Source of the DNA: Bathynomus jamesi
Taxonomy: Eukaryota > Arthropoda > Malacostraca > Isopoda > Cirolanidae
DNA: 64,000 nucleotides
Assembly (NCBI GenBank): GCA_023014485.1
Contig: JAJOZX010012231.1
Location: forward strand, 37,337-101,336
Reading direction: 5' to 3'
The translations under genes and the position numbers were made by a program. The notes beneath the pieces are model-generated. The model saw only the letters and a list, made by a program, of their open reading frames with translations. It did not search any database and was not told where the DNA came from. This document shows positions 11,465-23,640 of this stretch, one piece after another (position 1 is the first letter of the stretch; the number at the start of each line of letters is the position of its first letter).

Positions 11465-12256
11465 TGTAAGAGTCCTGTTTTATTTATTTAGACCTTTACA
11501 AGTTTACGTAGATAATTAACTATATGCCAGGGTCACCAGCGCCCAAGTACTAGATTGGCATCCGGCACTGCGGCGCAAAGTTAATTTTAATAAAAGAAGG
11601 GAAGGACTGATTATTAAATCAATATGAATTTTTATATTTTATTGACAACAATTAATGAGTATATGCAAGGGGGATTTTTACCCGTAACAACTTTGATGGA
11701 CTTATAATGGTGATATTAAATAATGGCCCGTTTGGCTAATATATAACAGTCTGCAAATAATACTGATTATAATAATAAATATGCAATACAAATAATAGTA
11801 ATAATAGTAGTAATAATAACAATAATAACAAAGATAATAATAAAGATAATAATAAAGATAATAATAAAGATAATAGTAAAGATAATAATAAAGATAATAA
11901 TAACAAGGATAATAATAAAGATAATAGCCACAATGACAACCTTGTCAAAAAGGAACTTTGCTTGCTGGCGGGGTGATTTCGAATAATGTTTTTTTTTGGC
12001 GTCCTTTGTGTTGTCGTTGCACACAAGTTTGTTTTTACTTAATAATTTTACCAACCAGCCAATATAATCCTTAAGAGCCCATTCATGTCTAGTCACACCA
12101 CACTGAATTCTTAAGAATTAAATTTGATCACTGGACATATTTAACTTGTATTTATTTATTTATTTATTTATTTATTTTAGATTTAAATATTTCACTCATG
12201 CCAATTTGTGGCAGTTTTCACTAATAAAGAATACTCTTGTGGTGCAAGGCACTACA
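11465..12256 (-). repeat. 5' LTR of the Ty3 element
   Basis: It is the partner of 1412-2189. The AAT/AAAGAT microsatellite (about 11765-11920) is longer here, accounting for most of the 14-bp length difference. Confidence 0.9.
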
Positions 12257-12452
12257 GGCTGAACTTAACTTAAAAATGACAATTAAGTATGATTCTGTAT
12301 TTACTTGAAAAAGGGAACAGTAATAAATTAGGATGTCTCTCCTCCTTTATACTGGCTTGAGACAGTTAAGAAACGTTATTTCGTGCCTTAGCGGAGTTAC
12401 CACCCTTTCCCCAACCAACCTCCCTCTAGAAAGGGTTCTTGCTGAAGACTAT

Positions 12453-14697
12453 TTAGTAATTTGCTTTTGTGTCAAATTTTGGCTGTTTTTTCCTTGATTC
12501 TATTGTAGCACGAATCCAACCGTCTCTGTTTGTAGGTCCGCAGACTGATCCAGCAGCGTCTGTAACGAGCTTGACGCATCTCTCTACGGCTTGTGTATGA
12601 CATGGAAACTGAAATAATTCTGAATGAAGAGTAGTACCATGTTTGATGCATGATTCAATATCACCAAGAGAAACTCCTTTGGTTATCGTGGTTCTGCTAT
12701 CTGAAAATCTTGCCACATAATGAGATCTGTATAGTCTTTGGCATAAAAATTTATTTCTGGCACCTTAAAATACCTGATAACATCTGTTTCTTGAATGCAT
12801 GCCCTTGCTTTTATGATACGCCTAAATCCCAACTGACGCACATGCTCCCTTTCATCAGCTATCATTGCAATGAGAATGTTTTCTTGATTTGCGTAATATG
12901 CATTTCGCTGAATGACTGAGTCATGTACTCTCCTAAGCTCTTCACGGAGATACCGGCTTCTTGCAATCATATGCCACATATGTTTAGCACCATATTGGCA
13001 TAATGGTTTACGCTTTATCTGAAACCACATTGGTGCGTATACCCTAACAATGAAAGTAGCTAATTCTTGTAAATTGCCTGAAGGATTCTCTGTGCTTGCA
13101 TATAACCGCAGAGTCCTGTTTGCTGTGGTGAGCCACCTTGAATGTGATATATTGCCTGGACTCTTATGACTAAGACTCTTTGAGAATGTTCCACTTGATA
13201 TAGCCTTGTGAATTTCAAGAAGGTATTTCTGGTCAGTATTTATGTCATCTACATCAACTTCACACTGTCCTCTTGAATTTCAATGGGTTTGAAGTTAACT
13301 ATGGGAAGCTTTTCACAGTCTGAAAGTGCTCGGCCAATTTCTCCTGAAAATGCTCTTGGTTCAGTAGTGGTACCATCCAAGTGATGAAACAGATGGCGCA
13401 ATGGAAGTTCATTAAGGTGTAAAAGGCATATCAGCCACTGCAATGGCTTATTAAAGGCTTCTTCCAGTAATCTTATTGTGCCTCCAATACTACCAGTGTT
13501 AACCACTGTCGAATCACAGCCAACTGCAACGATGTTCCCTATATCAACATTCCTTTCTTTCAAGCAATTCACTAGCGCTGTGCAAATGTATTTAGCTTTG
13601 CCACTGGAAGGTGTCACATGTGCAAAGTACAGAGAGTGTGGTTCAGATATTATGTTGATATGCTCTTCGCGTTTGGTTCTTTGGTGGTTAGAGCCATCAC
13701 TCTCCTGGACTTGAATCATTGTTTTATCCTTTCTGCCATCAAAGTATAATCCCCGCATGGTTTTTGGCTCTCCTATCTGTTGTAGTTCCTTTCTCTGTTT
13801 TTGTCTTTCACGTCTTAGCTTACTTCTGTCTATAATATTCCCTTTGTCTTCGGGAGTAACAATTTTAAGATCTGTCAATACTGCAGAAGCAATAGCAGCC
13901 CCAGCTCTGTCCGACATTTTAAATCTATCACAAGTAATTGCTAATGAAGGCAGTGGCTCACGCATCTGTTGTTCTGATATTACATATTGAGTCGAGGTTG
14001 TATCTTCCTCATTATCTTCAGATATCTCTTCTAGTTGTTGAAGTTCACTTGTCTCTGTTTCGATTTGTAAGTTGGACGTATTGGTTATAGCAGCACTAGT
14101 TGTTTGTGAGGATTCCAGACGTGCTTTTTCCATTTCCTTTCGATGTCTCTTGCTTGTAATCGTCTTGTGTGTGCTATGTCAATGCTTCCTATCACCATTA
14201 TTCTGCGTGTTCGTTGGTCATTTAAAAAATCCTGCTCTTTTGGAGGGACTTTCTTACTCTTTTCACATGAGCATCTCCTAAACTCCTTACATTTGCAGGT
14301 GCAGATGTCAAACAAAGTGCATTTTGAAGAGTTTTCAAATTCTTCAAGCTGTTTTGTACTTAGGCTGATCCTTGCGTGACTTGTATGGCTTTAATAAGGA
14401 CCTGTATTTATCATGGTATACTCGCATCATCTGTAAAACGCGTGTATGTGAAACTATTGGCAAAGAGGCCTTCTTCCAAATATTTTCTACCTTTTTGGAA
14501 ACTGCCTCTGCTATTTCAGAAAATGAAGGCTCCTTGTTATTCATCTGCTCCTTCACTAAATGTTTTGTGAACAGGTAATCTTTCATAATGCAGTTATAAG
14601 TTGGTAGTTGCATATCACTCATCTCACAAGGTACTTCAAATATGGCATACTTCATATGTTCTCTAGTGAAATGTTTATATTTAGTATTTGATGCCAT
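12453..14697 (-). pseudogene. Element A transposase-like gene, frameshifted
   Basis: Reading down the minus strand from ATG 14697: an N-terminal block with LPT near residue 30 and W-K-K-A-S-L-P (14344-14697); a cysteine cluster LFDICTCKC with DQRTRR (14085-14315); a long block (13249-14133) with SDRAGAA, YFDGRKD, GCDSTVVNTG and LNELPLRHLF; then RWL..LRLY around 13120; and the end (12453-13030) with RNAYYAN, RQLGFRR and HTQAVERCVKLVT. The order and spacing match C1 and, more loosely, B. The D of YFDGRKD, the D of GCDSTVV and the E of NELPL are plausible catalytic residues, by inference only. Blocks lie in different frames: at least three single-base shifts (near 14350, 14145 and 12700) break the gene. 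Confidence 0.65.
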
Positions 14698-14739
14698 AAT
14701 ATTTTTAAGAAAAATTCACAATCACAAAATATCCTGTAA

Positions 14740-14930
14740 CATCGAAACATTATATAATTAATATATATAATATATTATAAGTATATAAATATATATATAT
14801 AAATATATAATAATTATATAAATAAACTAAAATTATATAATACATTATAACAAGCATTTTATAATAAAATCAATATTATCTCTATATAAATCACTTTAAA
14901 ATAAAGTTTTTATTTTATTCCGATCATATT
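14740..14930. repeat. AT-rich low-complexity stretch
   Basis: It is almost pure A/T, with TATA and ATAATTA runs, in the promoter-side non-coding part of element A between the gene start and the right inverted repeat. Confidence 0.6.
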
Positions 14931-15104
14931 AAAAAACTCTCCGATCAACTGAGCGACTAGGCCTACTACCTAAGAAGACAAGTGTTAACACACTGTTCTA
15001 ATGACTCACAGAAAGAAATTCCTTCACACCAAAACCCTCCCCCACAACCCTCCCCAAACCCTCCCCCACAACATTCAGTGTAGTCTCAACATGACTCAGT
15101 TACT

Positions 15105-15437
15105 CCAAATTGTGTTAACTTCAGCTCTCCTGTGGCAGCTGAAGATATTAAGCATATGAAAAGGCATTTTTACAAAACGAATTCCTATCATTTAAGAATC
15201 TTAATCAAACTATTAGATAATTCTAAGATAAAATTTTATAATAGTTTGACAAACCTAAAATAGAAGCATTTTTTTTCTTTTTACACAAAATTGTGTTAAA
15301 TTTAGCCCCCTGGTGGCAGCTGAAAATTTTAAAGAAATTAACTCATATTTTGGCAGGCATATTTCGTCCACTAAATGCAACTTTTAATCACTATTAGAAC
15401 TTCATACTAGAAAAAACGTATTTTTCGCTCCACCCTA
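15105..15437 (-). repeat. Right terminal inverted repeat of element A
   Basis: It is the inverse of 1098-1411, ending CGCTCCACCCTA at 15437. Three bases (AAT) separate it from TGCGCAC, the repeat of the left flank. Confidence 0.85.
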
Positions 15438-16970
15438 AATTGCGCACACAGTATTTCCCTTAAATATAAAAATGAAAAAGGTTTATTTTAAAATCTAAAT
15501 ACTTTATTGTTGTTGTGAGAAAAGGTGTTAAATTGCAAATTCAACCCACTTTCTTTTGGGAATTTTACGACGACAACGATGACGTAAAATGCAACAGATA
15601 TTTCTCTCTACCTTCAGTCCTCTCACAACAAACTAATTCAACTTCAAATCCTCACCCTGAGGTACGTCAAACCATTGAGAAGGAGTGGTTAAGGGCTCGG
15701 GTACTCTTCGGTGTCTGGGAGACTCGGGCTGTTCCTCTGCAGAACAAAAAAAAAAAAAAAATTTAGACGAGTTAGATCCCTCAAGTGTTGACTATTAAAA
15801 TGATTGCTGATGACGACTCACTCGCAGTCACTTTCTATCGTTCAAGAGTGTTTTTGAACAAAAACTCCTTCAGAAACTAACCAATCGCCCCCATAAAGAT
15901 TTACACTTAAAAAAATATACTACAACTTTCGAGTGTTATCGAGTTAAAATCCATGAAAGTGATGCGTTCTTACTTCTCTATCGGCTAAAAAACCTGGCAC
16001 ACTCGCGGGGATGCAAGGTCGACCTATCTATCGGTAAATCCTGAATGCCAAAGTCTTAATTAATTTTGTCCTTCTGAATGATATCGGCTGACTGTCGCCA
16101 TTCATCCAGCGTCGTGTCCCCACTTTTCCTAATACCCCCCTCTCCCCGACCAATATTTTGGGCTCTGTCGGCACTGGGTTCGTACTTACCACAACGTTGA
16201 CACTCGATAAAAAATTTTTGCCGTTATCACTTTGAAAAGAAGAAAATTTTATTGAAAATAAAGTAAAGTTTTATGGGTTATAAAATAAAATAAAGTGTTT
16301 TAACCTCAATTAAAAAAGGTGATCTCAAGTAAGAAAGCAAAACAAAAACTTTCCTCTTCGACTTAAGATGATCAATAGTGTTAAATTGAAACGTTGTTGT
16401 GTTGTATTTTCATACAGCTACCAAATACATTTCCGTATTTGCGCACTAAGAGATGTTTCAAACCACATTCTTTGGAAAAAAATTATTATCAACAACAACA
16501 ATAATAATAATAATAATAATAATCGTAGCAAATTAAAAACATTGCAGGCTTCCAGTCTCTAGAATGCATTGATTTTTCGTGCAAATACAACATGTTCATG
16601 CATAATTCATGCACCTGACTATAATCATGCGCGCGTGTCTACCTGCAATTGGGTGCAACGATACCACGTCCGGTTGAGGTGGAGGTATAGGGGCTGGAAT
16701 TTTAAGGAGGCTCGAGCTTAAAGTGCGTTGGCTAAGAGAAAACATACGAGTGAGTGAAGATGGGTGCACCAATGCCATGATTACAAAAGGCGAACCAACC
16801 AACAAACATGCACAAATAACTACAACCAATTAAGAATATAGATTGGCGCAAAAAACACAATTGTCAAAGGTTTCATTGTTGAAATATTTGTGGTACAAAA
16901 TATCTAAATGTAGTTCAAAACATTTGGACAAACTATCTAATTCGATTTATAATTGCTATGGTACTATTTT
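15438..16970. other. Flank of element A, unassigned
   Basis: No gene or bounded repeat is recognised. A 15-base A run near 15749 follows an 83-codon open frame that I do not regard as coding. A CAA/AAT microsatellite lies at about 16489-16522. The flank ends at a tRNA-like SINE. Confidence 0.4.
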
Positions 16971-16974
16971 TTAA

Positions 16975-17165
16975 GGGCGCTCGGTAGCTCAGTGGTTATG
17001 GTAGCGGACTATGAACGATGAGACCCGTTACTGCTCAGGCTAAAGGTGACCTTTCGGGAACGCTCACCCCAACGTCGTGAGGAAACGAACTTCCTGGATG
17101 TTACCTTCTACTTTTTTCACTATTTTCTTAAAATATTCCCAAAGAAACACGGGAAATTAAAGATG
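16975..17165 (+). mobile_element. tRNA-derived SINE remnant
   Basis: GCGCTCGGTAGCTCAGTGG followed by TTATGGTAGCGGAC resembles the 5' half of a tRNA with a pol III A box (TAGCTCAGTGG). The B-box position reads GAGACCCGTTACT and is degenerate, and the cloverleaf does not close, so this is not a working tRNA gene. The following ~100 bp look like a SINE body. A decayed tRNA pseudogene is the alternative. Confidence 0.4.
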
Positions 17166-17279
17166 CCCAAAAGTGCATGAAAATGTCAGCTGACACTAAT
17201 CATCTATTATAGGGGAAGTCGCTCCTCTTTTGGCTTGCAATTAGAGTTGTGTTGAGGGTGGTTATTCGTCGTGAAAGTT

Positions 17280-17715
17280 TTCGGCATGTACAGTATATCA
17301 GCGACTTCCATGACAGCTTGTAGCCTCTCGCGCCACTGAGAAATTGAATTTGTGAATGAAGTGTTAACTTAGCTGCACTCACCATGTTGCTATCCTCTTT
17401 CAATTCTTGCACAATGTTACATGTTTCCCTCAAACCGAATAGCAACAGGATTCAAATTTTGCGTTGTTTGGTGGCCAGAGTTTGGATTCAATCAAGTCCT
17501 GGGTAATATCAAAATCAAGGGTGACTTGAGAAGTGTGCCGGCGCTCCAACTTGGATGGTGGTGGTCTGGTATCTGGTCTTCAATGGAAGTTAACACACAG
17601 GACAAGACGTCTTCATAGTAGCATTTTGAAGAGACTTTCGGTCCTCTATCAACGAATATGAGATCAGTTTTGCCGGCAAAGAAAACGGAAGCAGCAATCA
17701 TCAGGCAGTGCAGGC
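17280..17715 (-). pseudogene. Mariner-type transposase fragment
   Basis: The minus strand encodes SVFFAGKTDLIFVD, then KCYYEDVL, and in a shifted frame LWPPN with a decayed copy of the motif around the third catalytic residue, matching the C-terminal half of a mariner transposase with the F-x-G-K-T-x-L-x-F-V-D signature. A stop and at least one shift fall between the pieces. No termini were found. Confidence 0.5.
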
Positions 17716-18012
17716 ACTGAAATTGACCCGTTCCTTCAAGTCGTGCAGACGCTAAATGTTTTAACCCCTATGTATTAGGAGTTTCTTTCGGCTAAATGTA
17801 ATTATACGCCGTTATGCAAATAATACAGTCTGCAGTTATCCAGAATAAAATCCTAAAGTGTTGTCATAGTACTGAAAGAGTTAAAGAACAATTTTATGAC
17901 CATTATTCGTCCCATGTAAATGTGAAAACCGGACATACAAATGCGTGTAATACATAACTCTTACTCTAGTACTAGTATAATATTCTATAACACACAAATA
18001 CAACATACCTGC

Positions 18013-18732
18013 ATAAAGATAATCTGCTCAGGATAGGGCAAGGCATACGCGCGTACAGAAGGCAGCATCACCTCCTCCATGATCTCTATATATTGATCTG
18101 CCGTAAACCTCCCGTGGATCTCAGTCAGCTCTCCTCGTCCTTGCAGGTGCATCCATCCCCACACATTCGCCGTCACGTGCCCACTCCGTGCCACTTCGTA
18201 AATATTTTGGTGGGCATATCTCGTGTTGTCCTGTCGCTAACACCGAAGACGGCCGTGAGTTGTAGAAGCAAACGTCTTCTCGTCAGAGAACATAACTCTG
18301 CTCCAGTATGCGAGATCATCATTTATATGCTGGTAAACAAACGAGAGCCTGGCCTGACGATGTCGTTCCTCGATCATCTCTTCTTTGGCAGGAGTACGGT
18401 GGTGATATCCTGCTTTGTGCAACCGTCTCCATCCATACAGTGTCCACTGACACGCCCATGAGTAGTGTCTCCCGGATGGCGACTGCGTTGTTGATAGGAT
18501 CGTTCTGCACTTCGTTGATTATTCTCCGGTCTTCTTCGGAGGTGGTCTTTCTTGGTGCCCCACACTTAGGACGATCTAGCAGATTCCCAGCCTACTGCCA
18601 CCTCTGCACCCAGCGTCGAACAATAGGCTTCAAACTTTCCAGTTCCATGGCTATGTCAAATACAGAGAGGCCTGCTTCCCGCATATCAATTATCCCTTCT
18701 CGCTGTGCAATTTTATCTTGAGTTGGATTCAT
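18013..18732 (-). pseudogene. Tc1-like transposase remnant
   Basis: It starts at an ATG near 18732 with a helix-turn-helix region (AGLSVFDIAMELE), then DRPKCGAPRKT (the typical R-P-K-x-G-x-P-R-K linker), HRTPAKEEM, WSRVMFSDEKTF (first catalytic D) and NVWGWM..GRFTADQYIEI, ending at EQIIFMQ just before the expected second catalytic D. Stops replace codons near 18590 and 18237 and a shift occurs near 18420. The break at 18013 reads ATGCAG|GTATGT, which could be a splice donor or simply the truncation point. Confidence 0.7.
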
Positions 18733-18794
18733 TTTCAGAGTCGGTGTTCGTCATATGTTGTAGAAATATAGTATGAACAAAGATCATGCCAGTA

Positions 18795-19249
18795 CAGGGG
18801 CGGATCCAGGAATTTAAGCAGAGGGGGGTCCAGTCTTGGTGGGGCTCGTTACTGATATGTCCTCGGCCTTTGGTCGAGGACGCGCGAGCGAAGCGAACGC
18901 CAGGGGGGGTGCCCGAGGGGGGAGTCCCCCCCTCGGTAGGAAATTTTCACATTTGAAGATAGCTTTAGATGGATTTGAAGTATATTCCCGTTATCAAAAT
19001 CCTGCTTGTTCACACACCCAGGCCAGTTCTGAAATGTCTCAGGATTGGACAAACTTTTTTTTCTTTATTCTTTTTAAGGAAATTAATTTTGTGGCAACCG
19101 GGATACATGTACCTTAAGCCATTTTAAGTCTTCAGGTCTTATTTTTCATATATAGGAGCAAACAAACGCAATCGAAAAATCGTTGGTCACCGTGAGCAGG
19201 GGGGGGTCAGGACCCCCTCGACCCCCCCCCCCCCCTGGATCCGCGCCTG
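18795..19249. mobile_element. Non-autonomous TIR element (CAGGGGCGGATCC)
   Basis: The ends are CAGGGGCGGATCCAGG and its inverse CCTGGATCCGCGCCTG. A G-rich inner zone (near 18895-18935 and 19197-19235) is itself repeated in inverse. The 5-mer CAGTA abuts both ends (18790-18794, 19250-19254). There is no coding capacity. The superfamily is uncertain; the terminus looks hAT-like but an 8-bp duplication is absent. Confidence 0.6.
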
Positions 19250-19334
19250 CAGTAACCATGTCAACACCTCGGTTTGGCCCATGAACGTCATTTCACAAAC
19301 ATTAGTATAATAATGTATGAGTTTATAAGTATAT

Positions 19335-19960
19335 ATACTGTAAACCAGGTTAATTTCGCGGCAGCAAATTTTCGCTCTTTCATATCCTTGGACGAGTTTG
19401 CGGCATCATAATTTCGCGGTCAACAGTTGCTAATTAGAATCTTACAAATTAAAATGACGTCATGAATGACTACATTTATTCTGGACTGTGATTGGTCGAG
19501 GTTGAGGTCGTTTATCAAGGCAAGCTTTACCTCTTGGTATACGGATGAAGTTTCAGCAGCACTCAACGTAAATGAATCTCTCGGTAAGATAGATTTGAAG
19601 CTCTCCACACTGAAACCTACTCCTGCTAAATGAATTGTCTCTGCATGGGATAACCTACACAAAATGAGGGAGATCATTCGGAAGGGTTGGGAAATTAGCG
19701 GCATTCATGACATTCTTGTTATACACTAATAATACAGAATAATTTAAAATGTTTTTCCTGCTTTTACTTTACAATGTTTTATTACAATATACTGAATTTA
19801 GTTTTCAAATAAAGTATTTTAATGATCTAAGTTTTATTTTCTTACTATCTTTCAAAGATTAGTTAAAATTTTCAAATTTTCGCCTGCTAGATATTTTCGC
19901 GTAAACTATAGCCTACGCGAAAATTTCCTGCAGGTGAACATTTCGCATTCACTAGTATAT
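19335..19960. mobile_element. Possible MITE with TTCGCG-rich ends
   Basis: Both ends contain repeated AATTTTCGCG-like motifs in opposite orientation (19355-19420 and 19860-19955) with ATACTG and CAGTAT-like outer edges. The ends are too diverged to fix the boundaries. Confidence 0.3.
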
Positions 19961-20174
19961 AAAAAGTTCTATCGTAGTAGCTGTTCATATAGATTTGCAG
20001 TAATCATAATGGAACCTTATTACTGTATAAGACTAGTAAACTACATGGAGTTCAACGCTGTTCACGATCATATTAATTGTCTATCTTTATGAACACAGAC
20101 TTGAACTCGGTTGTCCCCACTTCCCCCACCTTCTCCCAGTTGGGGTACCTTGAATAATACTGCGGCGTTGCCAC

Positions 20175-21420
20175 ATGCACGGAGTCGCATGTGCAACGAG
20201 GAACATTACATGTGCGGGAAACTGTACATTGTGGCAAGTTCTTAAGATGTATGATGTCATTGGTAAGTTATTAAAAGCAATAATAAATTTTTATGTGACT
20301 AGTAGTTCTTGTGTAAGAATTAAGGGTGAGTTGAATGACTGGTTCATTTTTGATATCAGAGAATGAAAGGGTTATTCGATGTCACCATTGTCCATTATGA
20401 ATGAAGAAAATGCAAAAATTGTAAAACAATATGAATATTTTGAGTGTATGACTGACAAAAGAGATACAATTACATTGAAAATGGAAAGCAGAGTTAAGCA
20501 AGACAAGGAAATCGTGAATGTGATTAAAGGTTTCACTGGAAGGAAGTAGCTGAGTGTGGATGGCAAGAGTTCTACATGAAGGTGTATTGTTCTCATCATT
20601 GATATATGGGTGAGGGCGATTTTTTGGCATGCTATTCACTGGCAAAAGAGAAAGTAGTTGATACGAATAATTTCTTTATGAAGTATTAATTATTTATTAG
20701 TGGAAAACGGACTGATCCAGTGGTGTAGTCGTAATTTCTTCAATGGGGTAACGCAACAACAATTTTTCTTATATAGCGTTTCTATAGAATTCTAAAGCGG
20801 TTTTATATTTTATGTACATTCCCAAAACACGTTGAAATTGAAGGGGTTAGGAAAGAAATATAGTTAGAAAGAGTATTGTAGTGTAGGTTTCAATCAAACG
20901 AAATCCCTATAGTAAGGGTTTATTCAACTAAATCAACATTACAGCTGAGAAGAACAGAAAAGAACAATTAATAACACACACCAACATTAATAAGGTATAG
21001 AGAAAAGAATAATAATAAAGAATACTAATAATGATACAGTAGCTGAAAATAGGCCCAATAAAGCAAAACACACAACAAGTATGTTTTACAAAAATGTTCA
21101 GTAGAAACAGCAAAAAATATAAAGTAAAATAAAACCAGTGGGGTAACGCCGTTACCTTGCGTTACCCCCGGACTACACCACTGGACTGATCGTCTGAGGA
21201 ATGAAGAAGTTTTTGAAAGGTGTGGAGTGAAAAAGTCACTGGAGATGAGAAGAGAGGATAGTACTGCATACTACTTTGGTACAGTCATGTGAAGGGAATC
21301 ATGTTGATAGAATTGTGAAACTTGTATTACGGTATAACAGTGCGGACGACCGCGTAAAACATGGAAGGATGAAATTAGAAACTGTGTGAATAAACCTAGA
21401 GTTGATATAGACGCTGCACA
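20175..21420 (+). pseudogene. Degraded LINE reverse-transcriptase fragment
   Basis: Short conserved stretches in changing frames resemble the C-terminal half of a non-LTR reverse transcriptase: LLKAIINFYVTSS with CVRIKGEL (20240-20340), VKQDKEIVNVIKGFTGRK (about 20490-20545), RLRNEEVFERCGV after 21190, and GRPRKTWKDEI near 21345. Numerous stops and shifts; interrupted by a hAT-type miniature element at 20718-21183. Confidence 0.45.
20718..21183. mobile_element. hAT-type miniature element, 466 bp
   Basis: The ends CAGTGGTGTAGTC and GACTACACCACTG are inverse to each other. The 8-bp target duplication GACTGATC is perfect (20710-20717, 21184-21191). No transposase is encoded. Confidence 0.85.
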
Positions 21421-21674
21421 AGAGAACTATTACCTTGCATTACATTTGAAAAATATGAAATCACTCGGGCCTATCGAAGTTATCCAAGCCATGAATGATC
21501 TAAAGCTATATTTTATAATAAAATTTTGCAAAACATCAATTTCAAGTCTGCTAATTTACATTCAACTATTTACACACCTGCTCAAGTCCCCTACATAACT
21601 TCAGTTAAAATATACACTATTTACACAATTTATAAAATTTTTCATTAATGAAAGCGTCCATTCTTTAAACTAAC

Positions 21675-22460
21675 GGTTAATATGAGTTTTATCGCACTCA
21701 GAATATCAAAAGCAAATATAATTATAAAATATTAAAGCATAATTTTCTCATCATTTTCATATAAGTCACTATGCTCGCAGATGCGTACTTAACAAATTAT
21801 GTACATTTGAATATTATGACCTTTTTGCATTTTTTTTCCCGCCCTTCCAATATTTTGATTGGTGACGTCATGAGAACATGATATATGAGCTAGATTTTTT
21901 AAGTTCTTAGGCCTTTTAAGTTGCTAGTCTACTTCTGTTAGGTTTTGATAGATGTTTGTAGCGATGACATGTGAACGGTGCGAATATTATTTTGAGGATT
22001 TAATATACTCTAGGCTAGGTTAGCCAGGGTTAGGTTAGGTAAGGTTAGGTTAATTAATTTTGGTATTAACCTAACCTAACCTAACCCTGGCTAAACTAGC
22101 CTAACCCTGGCTAACCTAGCCTAGAGTATATTAAATCCTCAAAATAATATTCGCACCATTCACATGTCATCGCCACAAACATCTATCAAAACCTAACAGA
22201 AGTAGACTAGCAACTTAAAAGGCCTAAGAACTTAAAAAATCTAGCTCATATATCATGTTCTCATGACGTCACCAATCAAAATATTGGAAGGGCGGGAAAA
22301 GAAAATGCAAAAATGTCATAATATTCAAATGTACATAATTTGTTAAGTACGCATCTGCGAGCATAGTGACTTATATGAAAATGATGAGAAAATTATGCTT
22401 TAATATTTTATAATTATATTTGCTTTTGATATTCTGAGTGCGATAAAACTCATATTAACC
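21675..22460. repeat. Fold-back element with TTAGG arrays at the loop
   Basis: The region is a near-perfect palindrome: arms of about 370 bp (GGTTAATATGAG at one end, CTCATATTAACC at the other) around a centre of GGTTAGGTTAGG and CCTAACCTAACC arrays separated by a short spacer near 22050-22070. A third copy of one arm is at 25104-25422. No coding capacity. Confidence 0.85.
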
Positions 22461-23027
22461 AAACTAACTACGGAGCTATTATTTACCACATCATGTGTCA
22501 AGTCTTCGAAAATGTACTGCTCTGTGACTTAAAAATTTATTTTCTAGACTCAGTCGACAAGTCTATTTTCTAATTTTCTTATTATGCCCTCAAGTTTTTT
22601 ATCAAATTGCAATAAGCAAAAGTTACTTACATCTACTGTCTAAACTTGAAAACATTTTGAACATCTGAATCGTATCTCCCCTTAAACAACGTCTCTCAAA
22701 ACTAAACATGCCTAATTCCTTTAAACTTTCACTGTGTGCCAATCTTCTTAAGCTAGGGAAGAGTTTGGTTGCCCTTCGTTGCACACCTCCAAGCATATCT
22801 AGCTTGAATGCAGTACTGTATTCTAATTTAGGCCTAACACAATCTACAGACGAAATACTGTCAGGACCAGCAGCTTCATTTAGTTTCATTATATTAATTA
22901 CTTGCCTAACACTATCTTTCTTTGTATGAATCTTATCAAGAATAAGAGTTTGGAGGATCTAAAGAATTAAAATGAAAGTTATTCAAAATTTGGTAAATTT
23001 ATAGTATTACACCCGTCTCCCTTTGGA

Positions 23028-23226
23028 GGTGAAATTTGTTTTTCCTATGGTTTTTGATGTGTTTTGAACAAATCTGACCTTCAAAACCGTCGGAAATGAC
23101 TCGTTTTTGAGATACCCCCCCAGCTGGCAATGTGGGGAAATCACAGAAAACGAGTCATTTCCGACGGTTTTGAAGGTCAGATTCGTTCAAAACATCAAAA
23201 ACCATAGGAAAAACATAAATTTCACC
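23028..23226. repeat. Palindrome, 199 bp
   Basis: The arms beginning GGTGAAATTT fold back around a short CCCCCCCAGC centre near 23115-23125. The arm sequence (TTTGAACAAATCTGACCTTC) is related to palindromes at 24745-24923 and 44097-44272. Confidence 0.8.
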
Positions 23227-23254
23227 TTCAAAATTGACCTAACCTATCCCGACA

Positions 23255-23640
23255 ACCTAACCTATCCCGATTTACTGTACAGTCTTTACAGCCACACCTA
23301 CACTTTTCCTCGTAAGCGTATATATTGTAATGTATGTGGTTGTAAATTTTGACTTGGTCCGCAATCGATATGGACCGTGACTTGATGGATACCATGATGA
23401 AATTGACTGGATTCTTTGGATCTGATATATTTGCATGTCCGTTATAAATAGATATAGAGTGTAACATTTGTGGATAGTAGTCTATTATGACTTGATCCTC
23501 TGGATCCAGAGATTCTATCTTTAGTTTTAAATCGATAATTAATTAGTTTTAAATTGATAATTATTTAGTTTCGTAAAAATTGGTCATTGCCAATTTACCA
23601 GCAGTTTTTACATAAATTTCTTATGTTCTTGTGGTTCCCA
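23255..23640 (+). repeat. LINE 3' end, copy of 32.7-33.15 kb
   Basis: It is a close inverted-orientation copy of the 3' untranslated region of the LINE at 32.7-35 kb (shared TACAGTCTTTACAGCC, GGATCCAGAGATTCTATC, TTCTTATGTTCTT). It looks like a 5'-truncated LINE insertion. Confidence 0.65.

Larger units (their letters stand above)
1412..12256 (-). mobile_element. Ty3/gypsy LTR retrotransposon, CsRn1/Kabuki-like
   Basis: Two long direct repeats with TG..CA ends (1412-2189 and 11465-12256) bound gag and pol on the minus strand. The 4-bp target duplication GGCT flanks the element at 1408-1411 and 12257-12260. The two LTRs differ mainly by microsatellite length and a handful of substitutions, so insertion is fairly recent. 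The Gag carries a CHCC zinc knuckle (C-W-Y-H then C and C), which with a primer site starting TTGGTGACC is the hallmark I know for the CsRn1/Kabuki clade. A hAT transposon (7255-11058) is nested in the 5' leader. Pol is broken by single-base shifts, so the copy is unlikely to be autonomous. Confidence 0.9.
1098..15437 (-). mobile_element. DNA transposon A (TAGGGTGG termini), host of nested insertions
   Basis: The ends 1098-1411 and about 15105-15437 are inverted copies of each other, both starting TAGGGTGGAGCG at the outer edge. The left copy is interrupted by the LTR retrotransposon at 1412-12256 and resumes for a few bases after 12257 (GAACTTAACTT matching GAAGTTAACAC in the right copy). 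The 7-mer TGCGCAC lies directly outside the left end (1091-1097) and again at 15441-15447, three bases outside the right end, which suggests a target duplication. Removing the nested retrotransposon leaves an element of about 3.5 kb carrying one minus-strand transposase-like gene (12453-14697). I do not recognise the family; see elements B, C1 and C2. Confidence 0.8.

Noticed and set aside
1098..15437. Element A as a giant virus-like transposon (Maverick type)
   Set aside because: Its size is due to nested Ty3 and hAT insertions; no polymerase, packaging or capsid genes were found.
16982..17055. Functional tRNA gene
   Set aside because: An A box is visible but the B box and acceptor pairing are degenerate.
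18795..19249. Assignment to hAT
   Set aside because: The terminus looks hAT-like but the flanking repeat is only 5 bp.
22010..22110. Telomere or interstitial telomere block
   Set aside because: Only a few TTAGG units, symmetrical at the loop of a fold-back element; not a telomere.
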